Both the position numbers and the translations under genes were made by a program. The notes beneath the pieces were generated by a model. The model worked only from the letters and a program-made list of their open reading frames with translations, was not told the DNA's origin and ran no database searches. Shown here in pieces: positions 56,896 through 64,000 of a stretch of 64,000 nucleotides of DNA (positions within the stretch are counted from its first letter, which is position 1; the number at the start of each line of letters is the position of its first letter). The DNA is from Oceanicoccus sp. KOV_DT_Chl (GTDB taxonomy: Bacteria > Pseudomonadota > Gammaproteobacteria > Pseudomonadales > Dasaniaceae): the NCBI RefSeq assembly GCF_900120175.1, contig NZ_FQLF01000001.1, forward strand, positions 186,001-250,000, read 5' to 3'.

Positions 56896-58233
56896 TTATC
56901 TGGATGACGGTTGCATGTCCAGTGCGTCATTTAGAGCCAGGGTCAGCTTGCTGATAATCTCATCGATATTTTCGGTGGTGGTTATTAGAGGAGGGCAGAG
57001 TGCAATACTGGTGCCGGCGACTGGACGCACGATTAAGCCATGGTGCTGACAGCGTTGCGCAATATAGGCGGGTAGCGCAGTATCGGCCAGAGTGTTGTTG
57101 TTTTTATCAGAGACAAACTCCAATGCCGCAATTAAGCCCTTGCCGCGTACTTCACCCACTAGCGGGTGTTGAATAAGTGGCTGTAATTTTTTCTGCATGT
57201 AGTTGCCGACTGTTGCAGCGTGTTGAAAAAGATTTTCCCGTTGATATATCTCCAGAGTCTTCAGTGCTACTGCACATCCCACGGGGTGGCCGCTATAAGT
57301 ATAGCCATGTCCAAAAATGCCCACCTTGGCGCTGGGTGCAATCATCGCTTCATACATATCGCCTTTAATCAGTGCTGCGCTGATCGGGTAATAGGCGGAA
57401 GATAATTGTTTGGCGAAGCTCATCATTGCTGGTTTTTTTATTCCCATAGTGGTGCAACCAAAATCATTACCGGTACGTCCGAAACCGGTTATGACTTCAT
57501 CGGCCCAAAACAAAATATCGTATTTTTCCAGCACTGCTTGTACTTTTTGGTAGTAGCCTGCAGGCGGTACGATGACGCCACTGGCGCCAGTAATGGGCTC
57601 GGCAATAAAGGCGGCAATGGTTTCCGGGCCTTCCCGCAAAATAAGTTGTTCCAAATTATTTACAATGCGATCGACGAATGCAGCTTCACTTTCATTGTTT
57701 TGTTGGCCGCGGAAGTAGTGCGGGTGGTCGGTGCGTAAAATTCCCAGTGCTTCCAGTGGTGCATCAAAGTGGGTAAGGTTTGCAGCTAAACTGGTTAAGG
57801 AGCCGGCGGCTACAGTGACGCCGTGGTAGGCGCGTTCGCGGGTAATGATTTTTCGCTTCTCGGGCTTGCCGATCGCATTAAAATAATAGCGCAGCATTTT
57901 AATATGGGTGTCGTTAGCATCCGAGCCAGAATTGCCAAAAAAAACTTTGGCATTATCCATGGGTACCATGGCAGCAAGTTTGTCAGCCAAATCTATACCT
58001 GGCTGGTGTGATTTGCCGCCAAACATGTGGGTATAGGACATTTTTTCCAGTTGCCGGGTGGTGGTTTCGATGAGCTCCTTATTGCCATAGCCTAAGGAAG
58101 TACACCACAGGCCGGCCATACCTTCGATGTATTGTTTGCCGTTATTATCGTAGACATAAATGCCTTCGCCACGATCGATAATCATTTGTTCTGTTGCGGC
58201 TAAATTAGTAGTGGGGTAAATGACTGCGCTCAT
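56896..58233 (-). CDS. Class III aminotransferase, polyamine/omega-amino-acid type
   Basis: A 445-residue PLP-dependent enzyme. Asp245 (WADEVITGFGRTG) binds PLP and Lys275 (MMSFAKQLSSAYYP) forms the Schiff base. Sequence features such as GMAGLWCTSLGYGN and HGYTYSGHPVGCAVAL match the omega-amino-acid:pyruvate and putrescine/spermidine:pyruvate (SpuC-like) transaminases. It is 40 bp upstream of gabD on the same strand in reversed gene order (gabD first), so both are read from one promoter. It should yield aldehyde from putrescine, GABA or beta-alanine and feed the dehydrogenase. Confidence 0.88.
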   Translation of the reverse strand: MSAVIYPTTNLAATEQMIIDRGEGIYVYDNNGKQYIEGMAGLWCTSLGYGNKELIETTTRQLEKMSYTHMFGGKSHQPGIDLADKLAAMVPMDNAKVFFGNSGSDANDTHIKMLRYYFNAIGKPEKRKIITRERAYHGVTVAAGSLTSLAANLTHFDAPLEALGILRTDHPHYFRGQQNNESEAAFVDRIVNNLEQLILREGPETIAAFIAEPITGASGVIVPPAGYYQKVQAVLEKYDILFWADEVITGFGRTGNDFGCTTMGIKKPAMMSFAKQLSSAYYPISAALIKGDMYEAMIAPSAKVGIFGHGYTYSGHPVGCAVALKTLEIYQRENLFQHAATVGNYMQKKLQPLIQHPLVGEVRGKGLIAALEFVSDKNNNTLADTALPAYIAQRCQHHGLIVRPVAGTSIALCPPLITTTENIDEIISKLTLALNDALDMQPSSR

Positions 58234-58273
58234 GTTGTGCTCCGAAATGACAAACTAAATACTGTTTAACAAA

Positions 58274-59734
58274 TTATTGGTTGATGCCGCCCATGCAGAG
58301 ATATTTTATCTCGACATAATCATCCAGTCCGTATTTGGAACCTTCGCGACCATTGCCCGATTCCTTGACGCCACCAAACGGCGCGACTTCAGTGGAGATA
58401 ATACCTTCATTGATGCCGACAATACCGTACTCCAGTGCTTCCCCTACGCGCCACACGCGACCAATATCCCGCGAGTAAAAATAAGCGGCTAAACCTACTT
58501 CCGTATCATTGGCCATTGCAATGGCTTGTTGCTCGGTGCTGAATTTAAATAGCGGTGCCACCGGGCCAAAAATTTCTTCCCGAAACACCCGCATATCGGT
58601 AGATACATTAGTCAGTATAGTAGGCTCGACGTAACTGCCAGCTAAGTTTGAGCGACCACCTGTGACCAGCTTTGCGCCTTTGGCAATGGCGTCATCGATA
58701 AAATTACATACTGAGTCAGCGGCTTTCGAATCAATCAGCGGCCCCATAGTAGTTTGGTTATCAGTGCCATCGCCAAGTTTTAATTGGGCAACGGCGGCGG
58801 TCAGTTTTTCAGTGAAGGCATCGTAAACACCTTCTTGTATCAACATCCGATTGGCGCACACGCAGGTTTGACCGGCGTTGCGGTATTTGGACGCCATCGC
58901 ACCGGCTACGGCCGCATCAAGGTCGGCGTCATCAAAAACAATGAAGGGCGCGTTGCCTCCTAGTTCCATTGATGTGCGTTTTACAGTTTGGGCGCATTGC
59001 GCCATTAAATGTTTTCCTACCGGGGTCGAGCCGGTGAAGGTAAGTTTTCTAATAACCGGGTTGCTGGTCAGCTCGTCACCAATTGCGCTGGTATTACCGG
59101 TGACAATATTGATAACCCCTGCCGGGAATCCTGCGCGCTCTGCCAATACCCCGAGGGCATAGGCGGATAATGGCGTGGCGTTGGCGGGTTTACACACCAC
59201 GGTGCAACCTGCTGCTAAAGCGGGTCCGATTTTACGGCTGAGCATCGCGCTGGGGAAATTCCACGGGGTGATGCAGGCGACTACACCGATGCCTTGTTTG
59301 ATCACCACGATGCGTTTGTCACCTTGGGGGGCGGGTATGGTGTCGCCGTATAGCCGTTTCCCTTCTTCCGCAAACCATTCGATAAAGCTGGCGCTATAGG
59401 CGATTTCAGCACGTGCTTCGGCTAACGGTTTACCTTGTTCAGCGGTGAGGATTTGGGCCAGGTCTTCCTGGTTTTCCAGCATTAAATTAAATAATTTACG
59501 TAACATTGCGGCGCGTTCTTTCGCCGTGAGTGCCAGCCAGGCCGGACGTGCGGCTTCAGCAGCAGCAATGGCGCGCCGGGTTTCCTCGCTACCGCAATAA
59601 GCTGCTGTATATACCAGCTCGCCAGTGGCCGGATTGTTAACCTCCAGTGTTTTACCGTCATCAGCGTTGACCCATTGGCCAGCGATATAGGCTTTATCTT
59701 GCAGCAAGCTCGGGTCATTCAGGCGTAGCGACAT
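58274..59734 (-). CDS. gabD: NAD(P)-dependent succinate-semialdehyde dehydrogenase
   Basis: A 486-residue aldehyde dehydrogenase. I use ATG 59734, which begins MSLRLNDPSLL; the longer frame adds 69 residues with no family counterpart. Catalytic Glu lies in MELGGNAPFIVFDDADL and catalytic Cys in NAGQTCVCANR; the GabD-specific end VAPFGGVKESGNGREGSKYG is present. It oxidises succinic semialdehyde to succinate, the last step of GABA/putrescine use. It shares a transcript with the aminotransferase gene behind it and is divergent from the LysR gene, whose product probably controls this promoter. Confidence 0.92.
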   Translation of the reverse strand: MSLRLNDPSLLQDKAYIAGQWVNADDGKTLEVNNPATGELVYTAAYCGSEETRRAIAAAEAARPAWLALTAKERAAMLRKLFNLMLENQEDLAQILTAEQGKPLAEARAEIAYSASFIEWFAEEGKRLYGDTIPAPQGDKRIVVIKQGIGVVACITPWNFPSAMLSRKIGPALAAGCTVVCKPANATPLSAYALGVLAERAGFPAGVINIVTGNTSAIGDELTSNPVIRKLTFTGSTPVGKHLMAQCAQTVKRTSMELGGNAPFIVFDDADLDAAVAGAMASKYRNAGQTCVCANRMLIQEGVYDAFTEKLTAAVAQLKLGDGTDNQTTMGPLIDSKAADSVCNFIDDAIAKGAKLVTGGRSNLAGSYVEPTILTNVSTDMRVFREEIFGPVAPLFKFSTEQQAIAMANDTEVGLAAYFYSRDIGRVWRVGEALEYGIVGINEGIISTEVAPFGGVKESGNGREGSKYGLDDYVEIKYLCMGGINQ

Positions 59735-59869
59735 AATTATTTCTCGATTAATTGCAGTGTTGGTATGAATGGCGCTAAGCTTAGCGTCTGTTTTTCTCAC
59801 TGCAATCGATAAAAATTTACTATTCTGGTGAGATTTTCTCCACAAAGATTGAGGCTTACCGTAGTTGCT

Positions 59870-60760
59870 ATGAAGCTTACCCGTAGAAACCTGCCATTGA
59901 ATGCCATGCGCGCCTTTGAAGCGGCGGCCCGTCATTGTCATTTACGTAAAGCTGCAGAGGAGCTGGGAGTAACCCATGGTGCGGTGAGTCGTCAGGTCAA
60001 ACAGTTGGAGCAGCAACTGCGTGTTGAGCTTTTTGACCGCGGCCATAATAGGCTGGCACTGACCTCTGCGGGTCAGCGTTTACTGCTCGGGGTGCAGGAG
60101 GGGTTGGATAAAATTGCCGCCAGCGCATTATATTTGGATCCGGAGTCAATGGCCGGTCGATTGACTATTGCTTCAACCCCCTCTATTAGCGCCGGTTGGT
60201 TGGTGAGGTTGATGGGGGGCTTTAGTCGGCAGTTTCCAGAAATAGAATTGCATTTATTAAATATTGCCCCGCAACAACGTGAGTTGCCCTCGGAAGTTGA
60301 TGTGGCGATTTGTTACGGTCGTCCAGAGGCCAAGCAGCGTGAAATCGTAGAATTGTTTAGGGAGCGCTACCTCCCTGTTTGTAGCCCGCAGTTATTGGAT
60401 GCTGCCAAACCGTTAGATAATCCTGAACAATTAATGGGGTACCCCTTATTGCACGATCGGCACGGTCATTGGTTGCGCTGGTTTGCCGCAGTGGGCCTGG
60501 GGCAAGAGCGGGCGCTACAAAATATGTATTTACAGGATGCGTTTCAGGTTATTAGCGCTGTCCGTGAAGGCTATGGTATTGGCTTGATTGATGCTATTGA
60601 AATTGAGACGGATTTACAGAAAGGAACCTTGGTCACTTTATTTGAGCAATCGGTATTGGCAGAACAAGCCCATTTTCTAGTGACCGAGCAGGTGCAAAAA
60701 ATGACCGTGCGGTCGCGCTTATTTGTCGAATACTTGCAAAGTGCATTACCCGAGAAATAG
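59870..60760 (+). CDS. LysR-family regulator, GcvA-like
   Basis: A 296-residue regulator (ATG 59870; a GTG at 59828 would add 14 residues). HTH at residues about 6-65 (RRNLPLNAMRAFEAAARHCH, ELGVTHGAVSRQVKQLEQQL) and a substrate-binding domain follow. The PLNAMRAFEAAAR start is typical of the GcvA subgroup. It is divergent from gabD, 135 bp away, the standard position for controlling that operon. The binding site is not obvious. Confidence 0.85.
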   Translation: MKLTRRNLPLNAMRAFEAAARHCHLRKAAEELGVTHGAVSRQVKQLEQQLRVELFDRGHNRLALTSAGQRLLLGVQEGLDKIAASALYLDPESMAGRLTIASTPSISAGWLVRLMGGFSRQFPEIELHLLNIAPQQRELPSEVDVAICYGRPEAKQREIVELFRERYLPVCSPQLLDAAKPLDNPEQLMGYPLLHDRHGHWLRWFAAVGLGQERALQNMYLQDAFQVISAVREGYGIGLIDAIEIETDLQKGTLVTLFEQSVLAEQAHFLVTEQVQKMTVRSRLFVEYLQSALPEK

Positions 60761-60782
60761 GCCCAGTAAAGTTTAGTGAATA

Positions 60783-61304
60783 ATGAATAAGCAACAGTTA
60801 TTTAATATCAGGCCGGGTGTGGAGACTGATCTGGATGCGCTTGCGGAAATTTTTCAGCAGTCTATTCAGCAGCTGTGTAGGCACGATTATGATGCTGGCG
60901 TGATTGAACTGTGGTCAAATTCGGTACCCGCCAGTGCGCGTTTAAAGGCTATTGTGGCCGGTAGTTTATGGGTGGCTGAAATAGAATCCGTTGAACTGGA
61001 GCCTAAGGTTTGCGCGTATATGGTTGCACAGCCAGGCGAATTAGTGGCATTGTTTGTTCATCCGTCAGTGGCAGGTACAGGTATAGGTCAGGCGTTAGGT
61101 GAGTTGGCTATCCGGTTGGCGGCGGTGGGTGCTGATAATGGAATAAGTGTAGAGGCGACATTAAACGCTGTGAATTTTTATGAAAAGTTAGGGTTTGTTC
61201 GAGTCAGTTGCGGATTTTTTACCGGTGGTAATAATAATGTTGAAATTCCCGTAGTTAATATGCATCTCAAAATAACGCGTGATCATAAAGAGTTAATCGT
61301 TTGA
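60783..61304 (+). CDS. GNAT family N-acetyltransferase
   Basis: A 173-residue acyltransferase with the GNAT acetyl-CoA motif (ELVALFVHPSVAGTGIGQAL) and the terminal FYEKLGFVRVSC segment. Its substrate may be a polyamine, amino acid or protein. It is 22 bp behind the LysR gene and overlaps the MocR gene by 4 bp (TTGA), so it is translated with both. In polyamine loci such acetyltransferases often act on the amine. Confidence 0.83.
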   Translation: MNKQQLFNIRPGVETDLDALAEIFQQSIQQLCRHDYDAGVIELWSNSVPASARLKAIVAGSLWVAEIESVELEPKVCAYMVAQPGELVALFVHPSVAGTGIGQALGELAIRLAAVGADNGISVEATLNAVNFYEKLGFVRVSCGFFTGGNNNVEIPVVNMHLKITRDHKELIV

Positions 61305-63130
61305 AAATAGAAAAAACCCTGATTTATTTAGACCCGGATAGCTCGCTTAACTTGCAGAGTCAGATTCGCCAGAAGCTGGTGGAGGCGATTATGTTGGGCT
61401 CCTTTCCTCCGGGCCGTAAATTACCTTCCTCTCGCAAGCTCGCAGATCAACTCGGGGTGGCACGCAATACGGTAGTATTGGTTTATCAACAATTAATAGA
61501 TGAAGAATATTTAGTAAGCCGTGAGCGTAGCGGTATTTATGTTAACGAAAAAATCATGGAGGGGCGGGTAGGTTTTGAGGGTAAGACAGAAAAAAATAAC
61601 ACACGAAACTCGGAATGGGATAGACGATTTAAAGGCTCCTTAGTTACCGAGAAAGAGTTTGCTGCACCGCCAAACTGGCAGCAGTATCCGTTTCCGTTTA
61701 TTGATGGTCAGTTCGACAATAGTTTATATCCGGTGAAGGAGTGGCGCGAAGCGAGTCGCTTAGCCTTGGGCGTGCGCGAAATAAACCAGTGGGCGGGCGA
61801 AACCGGTGATGCTGATGATCCGATGTTGGTGGAAGAAATTCGCACAAAAATCCTACCGCGCCGAGGTATACAAGCCGGACCGGACGAAATATTAGTTACG
61901 GTTGGTACTCAGCATGCATTGTATTTGGTCTGCCAGCTATTGGTTGATGCATCGGTTTCGGTTGCCGTCGAAGAGCCTGGTTATCCTCCCATGAGGCAAT
62001 TGTTAGCCCAGCGTGGAGCGGCGTTAGTGCATCAGCCGGTAGACAAGGAAGGGATGATAGTGGATGACAATCTTAATCCATGTCAGTTGGTTTGTGTTAC
62101 ACCCAGCCACCAAACGCCCACAGCAGTGACCATGAGCATGGCGAGGCGTGAAGCCTTGATCAAAAAATCCATTGAATATGATCAATTAATTATTGAGGAT
62201 GACTTTGAATTTGAAAGTAATTATTTAGGCCATCCGCACCCGGCGTTAAAAAGTATCGATACCGAGAATCGTGTGTTGTATATGTCTTGCTTATCCAAGG
62301 TGTTGTCACCGGGTTTGCGTTTGGGTTTTTTGGTGGCCGCTCCGGAAGTGATCGCCGAAGCAAGAAAACTTAGCCGTTTAATGGTGCGTCACCCGCCGCT
62401 GAATAATCAACGTACTGCCGCTTTTTTTCTTTCACTGGGATATTACGACACCTTCTTACTGCATTTGCACGAGACTTTTGAACAACGTTGGATTGCTCTG
62501 CGGCGCGCGGTTAATTATTACATGCTGCCCTATGTTGAAATTACCCCGGCACAAGGGGGGACGGCGTTATGGATAAAAATATCCAAAGACATCAATATGA
62601 AATTTTTGGTGCAGGAGGCAGCTAAGCGCGGTGTGCTGATTGAACCCATGGAGCACTATTACGCTGCTAGTAAGGTTTCAGAAAATTGTTTTCGTATGGG
62701 TGTCACCAGTATTCCCGCCGATAGAATCCGGGAAGGTGTCGACCAGTTACGCGACCTGATTCATGATTTAACGACCCATGAGATTGAAAGTTTTGATAAC
62801 GCTGAAGGCAGTCAGTTACTGGGTGATGAGCTACTTGCGACCATGGCTAACTCCATAATGTTGACCCCTGTTGCTTATGGTGAACCCTGCAGTATAGAAA
62901 TTTATGGGGATGGCAGTTTGGTTGGTAAAGCCGGCTATGCTAATGAAGATTGTGATATCGGAAAGTGGTGGGTAGAAGGTGATCAGTGGTATCGGCAATG
63001 GACGCGCTGGGCATGGGGTGATGTGGGTGTCTATCGGGTGATTATGGATGGCGAAATTTTCAAGCTGTTTGATGAAAAGGGGCGGCTGATTGATCAGGGT
63101 GTGCTGAAAAAAATGGAGGACGCCCTTTAA
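61301..63130 (+). CDS. MocR-type (GntR-aminotransferase) regulator with extra C-terminal domain
   Basis: A 609-residue regulator starting at TTG 61301. The GntR winged helix (residues about 12-80; FPPGRKLPSSRKLADQLGVA) is joined to a class I aminotransferase-like domain (about 120-485), with the PLP lysine Lys333 in MSCLSKVLSPGLRLG. Typical MocR/GabR/PdxR proteins end near residue 480. Here about 100 more residues follow, with Gly/Trp-rich SIEIYGDGSLVGKAGY, GKWWVEGDQWYRQWTRW and YRVIMDGEIFKLFDEKG. That segment resembles small beta domains found in exported proteins, which is unusual for a regulator. It probably senses PLP with an amine or amino acid and controls the neighbouring catabolic genes. 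Confidence 0.88.
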   Translation: MKIEKTLIYLDPDSSLNLQSQIRQKLVEAIMLGSFPPGRKLPSSRKLADQLGVARNTVVLVYQQLIDEEYLVSRERSGIYVNEKIMEGRVGFEGKTEKNNTRNSEWDRRFKGSLVTEKEFAAPPNWQQYPFPFIDGQFDNSLYPVKEWREASRLALGVREINQWAGETGDADDPMLVEEIRTKILPRRGIQAGPDEILVTVGTQHALYLVCQLLVDASVSVAVEEPGYPPMRQLLAQRGAALVHQPVDKEGMIVDDNLNPCQLVCVTPSHQTPTAVTMSMARREALIKKSIEYDQLIIEDDFEFESNYLGHPHPALKSIDTENRVLYMSCLSKVLSPGLRLGFLVAAPEVIAEARKLSRLMVRHPPLNNQRTAAFFLSLGYYDTFLLHLHETFEQRWIALRRAVNYYMLPYVEITPAQGGTALWIKISKDINMKFLVQEAAKRGVLIEPMEHYYAASKVSENCFRMGVTSIPADRIREGVDQLRDLIHDLTTHEIESFDNAEGSQLLGDELLATMANSIMLTPVAYGEPCSIEIYGDGSLVGKAGYANEDCDIGKWWVEGDQWYRQWTRWAWGDVGVYRVIMDGEIFKLFDEKGRLIDQGVLKKMEDAL

Positions 63131-63339
63131 GTAATAATCGATTTGCTAATTTTTATATTGGGTTTCTTCCACAGGGTCACTATTTAGTAAAATAATAAAC
63201 TGGCCTAATCTGTTGTTTCCAACTGGCTCTATGCCACCTGCCTGAATATTCATTACATTGACAACATAATAATGCTGCGCTGTAGATTTGTGCTGTTTAA
63301 GTACTTAACACCTGATCGCGGCAGTTAAAGGGGTAAATA

Positions 63340-64000
63340 ATGAGTCATTTTTCAATTGCCGGTCTGCAATTAGAACTGTCAGCGCAGGATAATTTGGCAC
63401 TGATAAAAAAAGAAATAGAGAAAACAGTTAGAATTTTTCCCTGGGTCGATATGCTGGTGTTAGGGGAACTGAGTAGTTTTGGTCCGGATCCCGCTAACGC
63501 CCAGACGATGCCGGGACAAGCAGAGCAGTTTTATTGTGAGTTAGCAAAAAAACATAATATCTGGTTAATTCCTGGTTCAATATTTGAGCAGGACGGTGGC
63601 AAAATTTATAACACTGCTCCGGTCATTAATCCTGCAGGCGAAGTCGTTTCTCGTTACCGCAAAATGTTTCCCTTTTATCCCTACGAGAAAGGCGTGGAAG
63701 CCGGAGATCAATTCGTTGTCTTCGATGTGCCAGCTGTCGGCCGTTTCGGTCTGTCAATCTGCTACGACCAATGGTTTCCTGAAATTACCAGAACCCTTGC
63801 CTGGATGGGGGCGGAAGTCATTATTTGCCCAACCATGACTAACACTATTGATCGCGATCTTGAGTTATCAATCTCCCGCACCAATGCCGCTATTGGCCAA
63901 TGTTATTTTTTCAATATCAATGTAGCTGGTGGCGTGGGCAATGGTAAATCGATTGTCGTTGGGCCAGATGGCACGGTAATTCATCAGGCTGGCAATGCGA
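63340..64000 (+). CDS. Carbon-nitrogen hydrolase (nitrilase superfamily), truncated by window
   Basis: The first 220 residues of a nitrilase-superfamily amidase; the end lies outside the window. The catalytic triad is present: Glu43 (VLGELSSFGP), Lys108 (YRKMFPF) and Cys141 (GLSICYDQWFPE). Start ATG 63340, with AAGGGG at 63328. Members hydrolyse amides such as N-carbamoylputrescine, omega-amides or beta-ureido compounds. In the polyamine-like context an amide of an amine or amino acid is likely, but the substrate is unproven. Confidence 0.88.
   Translation, partial: MSHFSIAGLQLELSAQDNLALIKKEIEKTVRIFPWVDMLVLGELSSFGPDPANAQTMPGQAEQFYCELAKKHNIWLIPGSIFEQDGGKIYNTAPVINPAGEVVSRYRKMFPFYPYEKGVEAGDQFVVFDVPAVGRFGLSICYDQWFPEITRTLAWMGAEVIICPTMTNTIDRDLELSISRTNAAIGQCYFFNINVAGGVGNGKSIVVGPDGTVIHQAGNA

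Noticed and set aside
58274-59941. Long 555-residue form of gabD
   Set aside because: The extra 69 N-terminal residues have no counterpart in the family and overlap the divergent regulator's start region; ATG 59734 fits family length.
1-64000. CRISPR array, phage genes or insertion sequence
   Set aside because: No spaced identical repeats, capsid/terminase or transposase/integrase reading frames were found by eye.

Overview
The window reads as chromosomal DNA from a marine or aquatic gammaproteobacterium, plausibly near the Cellvibrionales/Spongiibacteraceae. This is inferred from base composition that looks close to 45% GC, four large TonB-dependent receptors, a sulfatase, fatty-acid/acyl-CoA catabolism genes and secreted proteins ending in VPxPA/PEP-CTERM-type sorting tails. 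No rRNA, complete tRNA, CRISPR array, transposase or integrase was seen.

Layout. 0-4.1 kb: an acyl-CoA catabolic operon (2,4-dienoyl-CoA-reductase-like SDR, PaaG-like enoyl-CoA hydratase/isomerase, long acyl-CoA dehydrogenase, MaoC hydratase), followed by a LysR regulator, an acetoacetate-decarboxylase-like protein and a convergent exported sulfatase (to 8.5 kb). 8.5-14.4 kb: a tandem repeat, then a cyclic-di-GMP-I (GEMM-like) riboswitch leading a VPVPA-tailed secreted protein, a calcium-repeat lipoprotein and a TonB receptor; an AraC regulator follows on the other strand. 15.4-20.2 kb: a small accessory stretch with a tRNA 3'-half remnant (attachment-site-like), short repeats, a PEP-CTERM protein, a DUF2721 membrane protein and a hipBA toxin-antitoxin pair. 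20.5-30.6 kb: core genes ptsP, a 2OG-Fe(II) oxygenase, MgtC-like, MgtE, two MscS channels, an aspartoacylase-family hydrolase and peroxiredoxin. 31.9-37.1 kb: a complete arginine-to-spermidine operon using the carboxyspermidine (SAM-decarboxylase-independent) route: speA, carboxy(nor)spermidine dehydrogenase, nspC, speB. 37.3-49.7 kb: thioesterase, TonB receptor, SelO, PhnD-like binding protein, NhaA, a VPIPA-tailed protein with an internal duplication, and a second TonB receptor. 49.7-56.2 kb: an unusual minus-strand unit made of a small decayed STAS-like gene, a hybrid histidine kinase and a TonB receptor, preceded by a third MscS-type channel. 56.2-64 kb: an amino-acid/polyamine catabolic locus (Lrp regulator, class III aminotransferase, succinate-semialdehyde dehydrogenase, divergent LysR, GNAT, a MocR regulator with an extra C-terminal domain, and a carbon-nitrogen hydrolase cut by the window edge).

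Four conserved genes (ptsP, nspC, the carboxyspermidine dehydrogenase gene, one TonB receptor) are each broken by exactly one missing base, every time next to or inside a run of identical bases. Restoring one base gives a family-typical length each time. A fifth small gene shows the same shift. Either the assembly carries systematic single-base deletions, or these are real lesions. That must be settled before loss of function is inferred.

The most interesting signals are the riboswitch-controlled surface-protein cluster, the kinase/TonB-receptor operon whose kinase has Glu at the phosphoacceptor position of its first receiver domain, the MocR protein with an additional domain, and the lipoprotein that carries both a lipobox and a C-terminal sorting-like tail.
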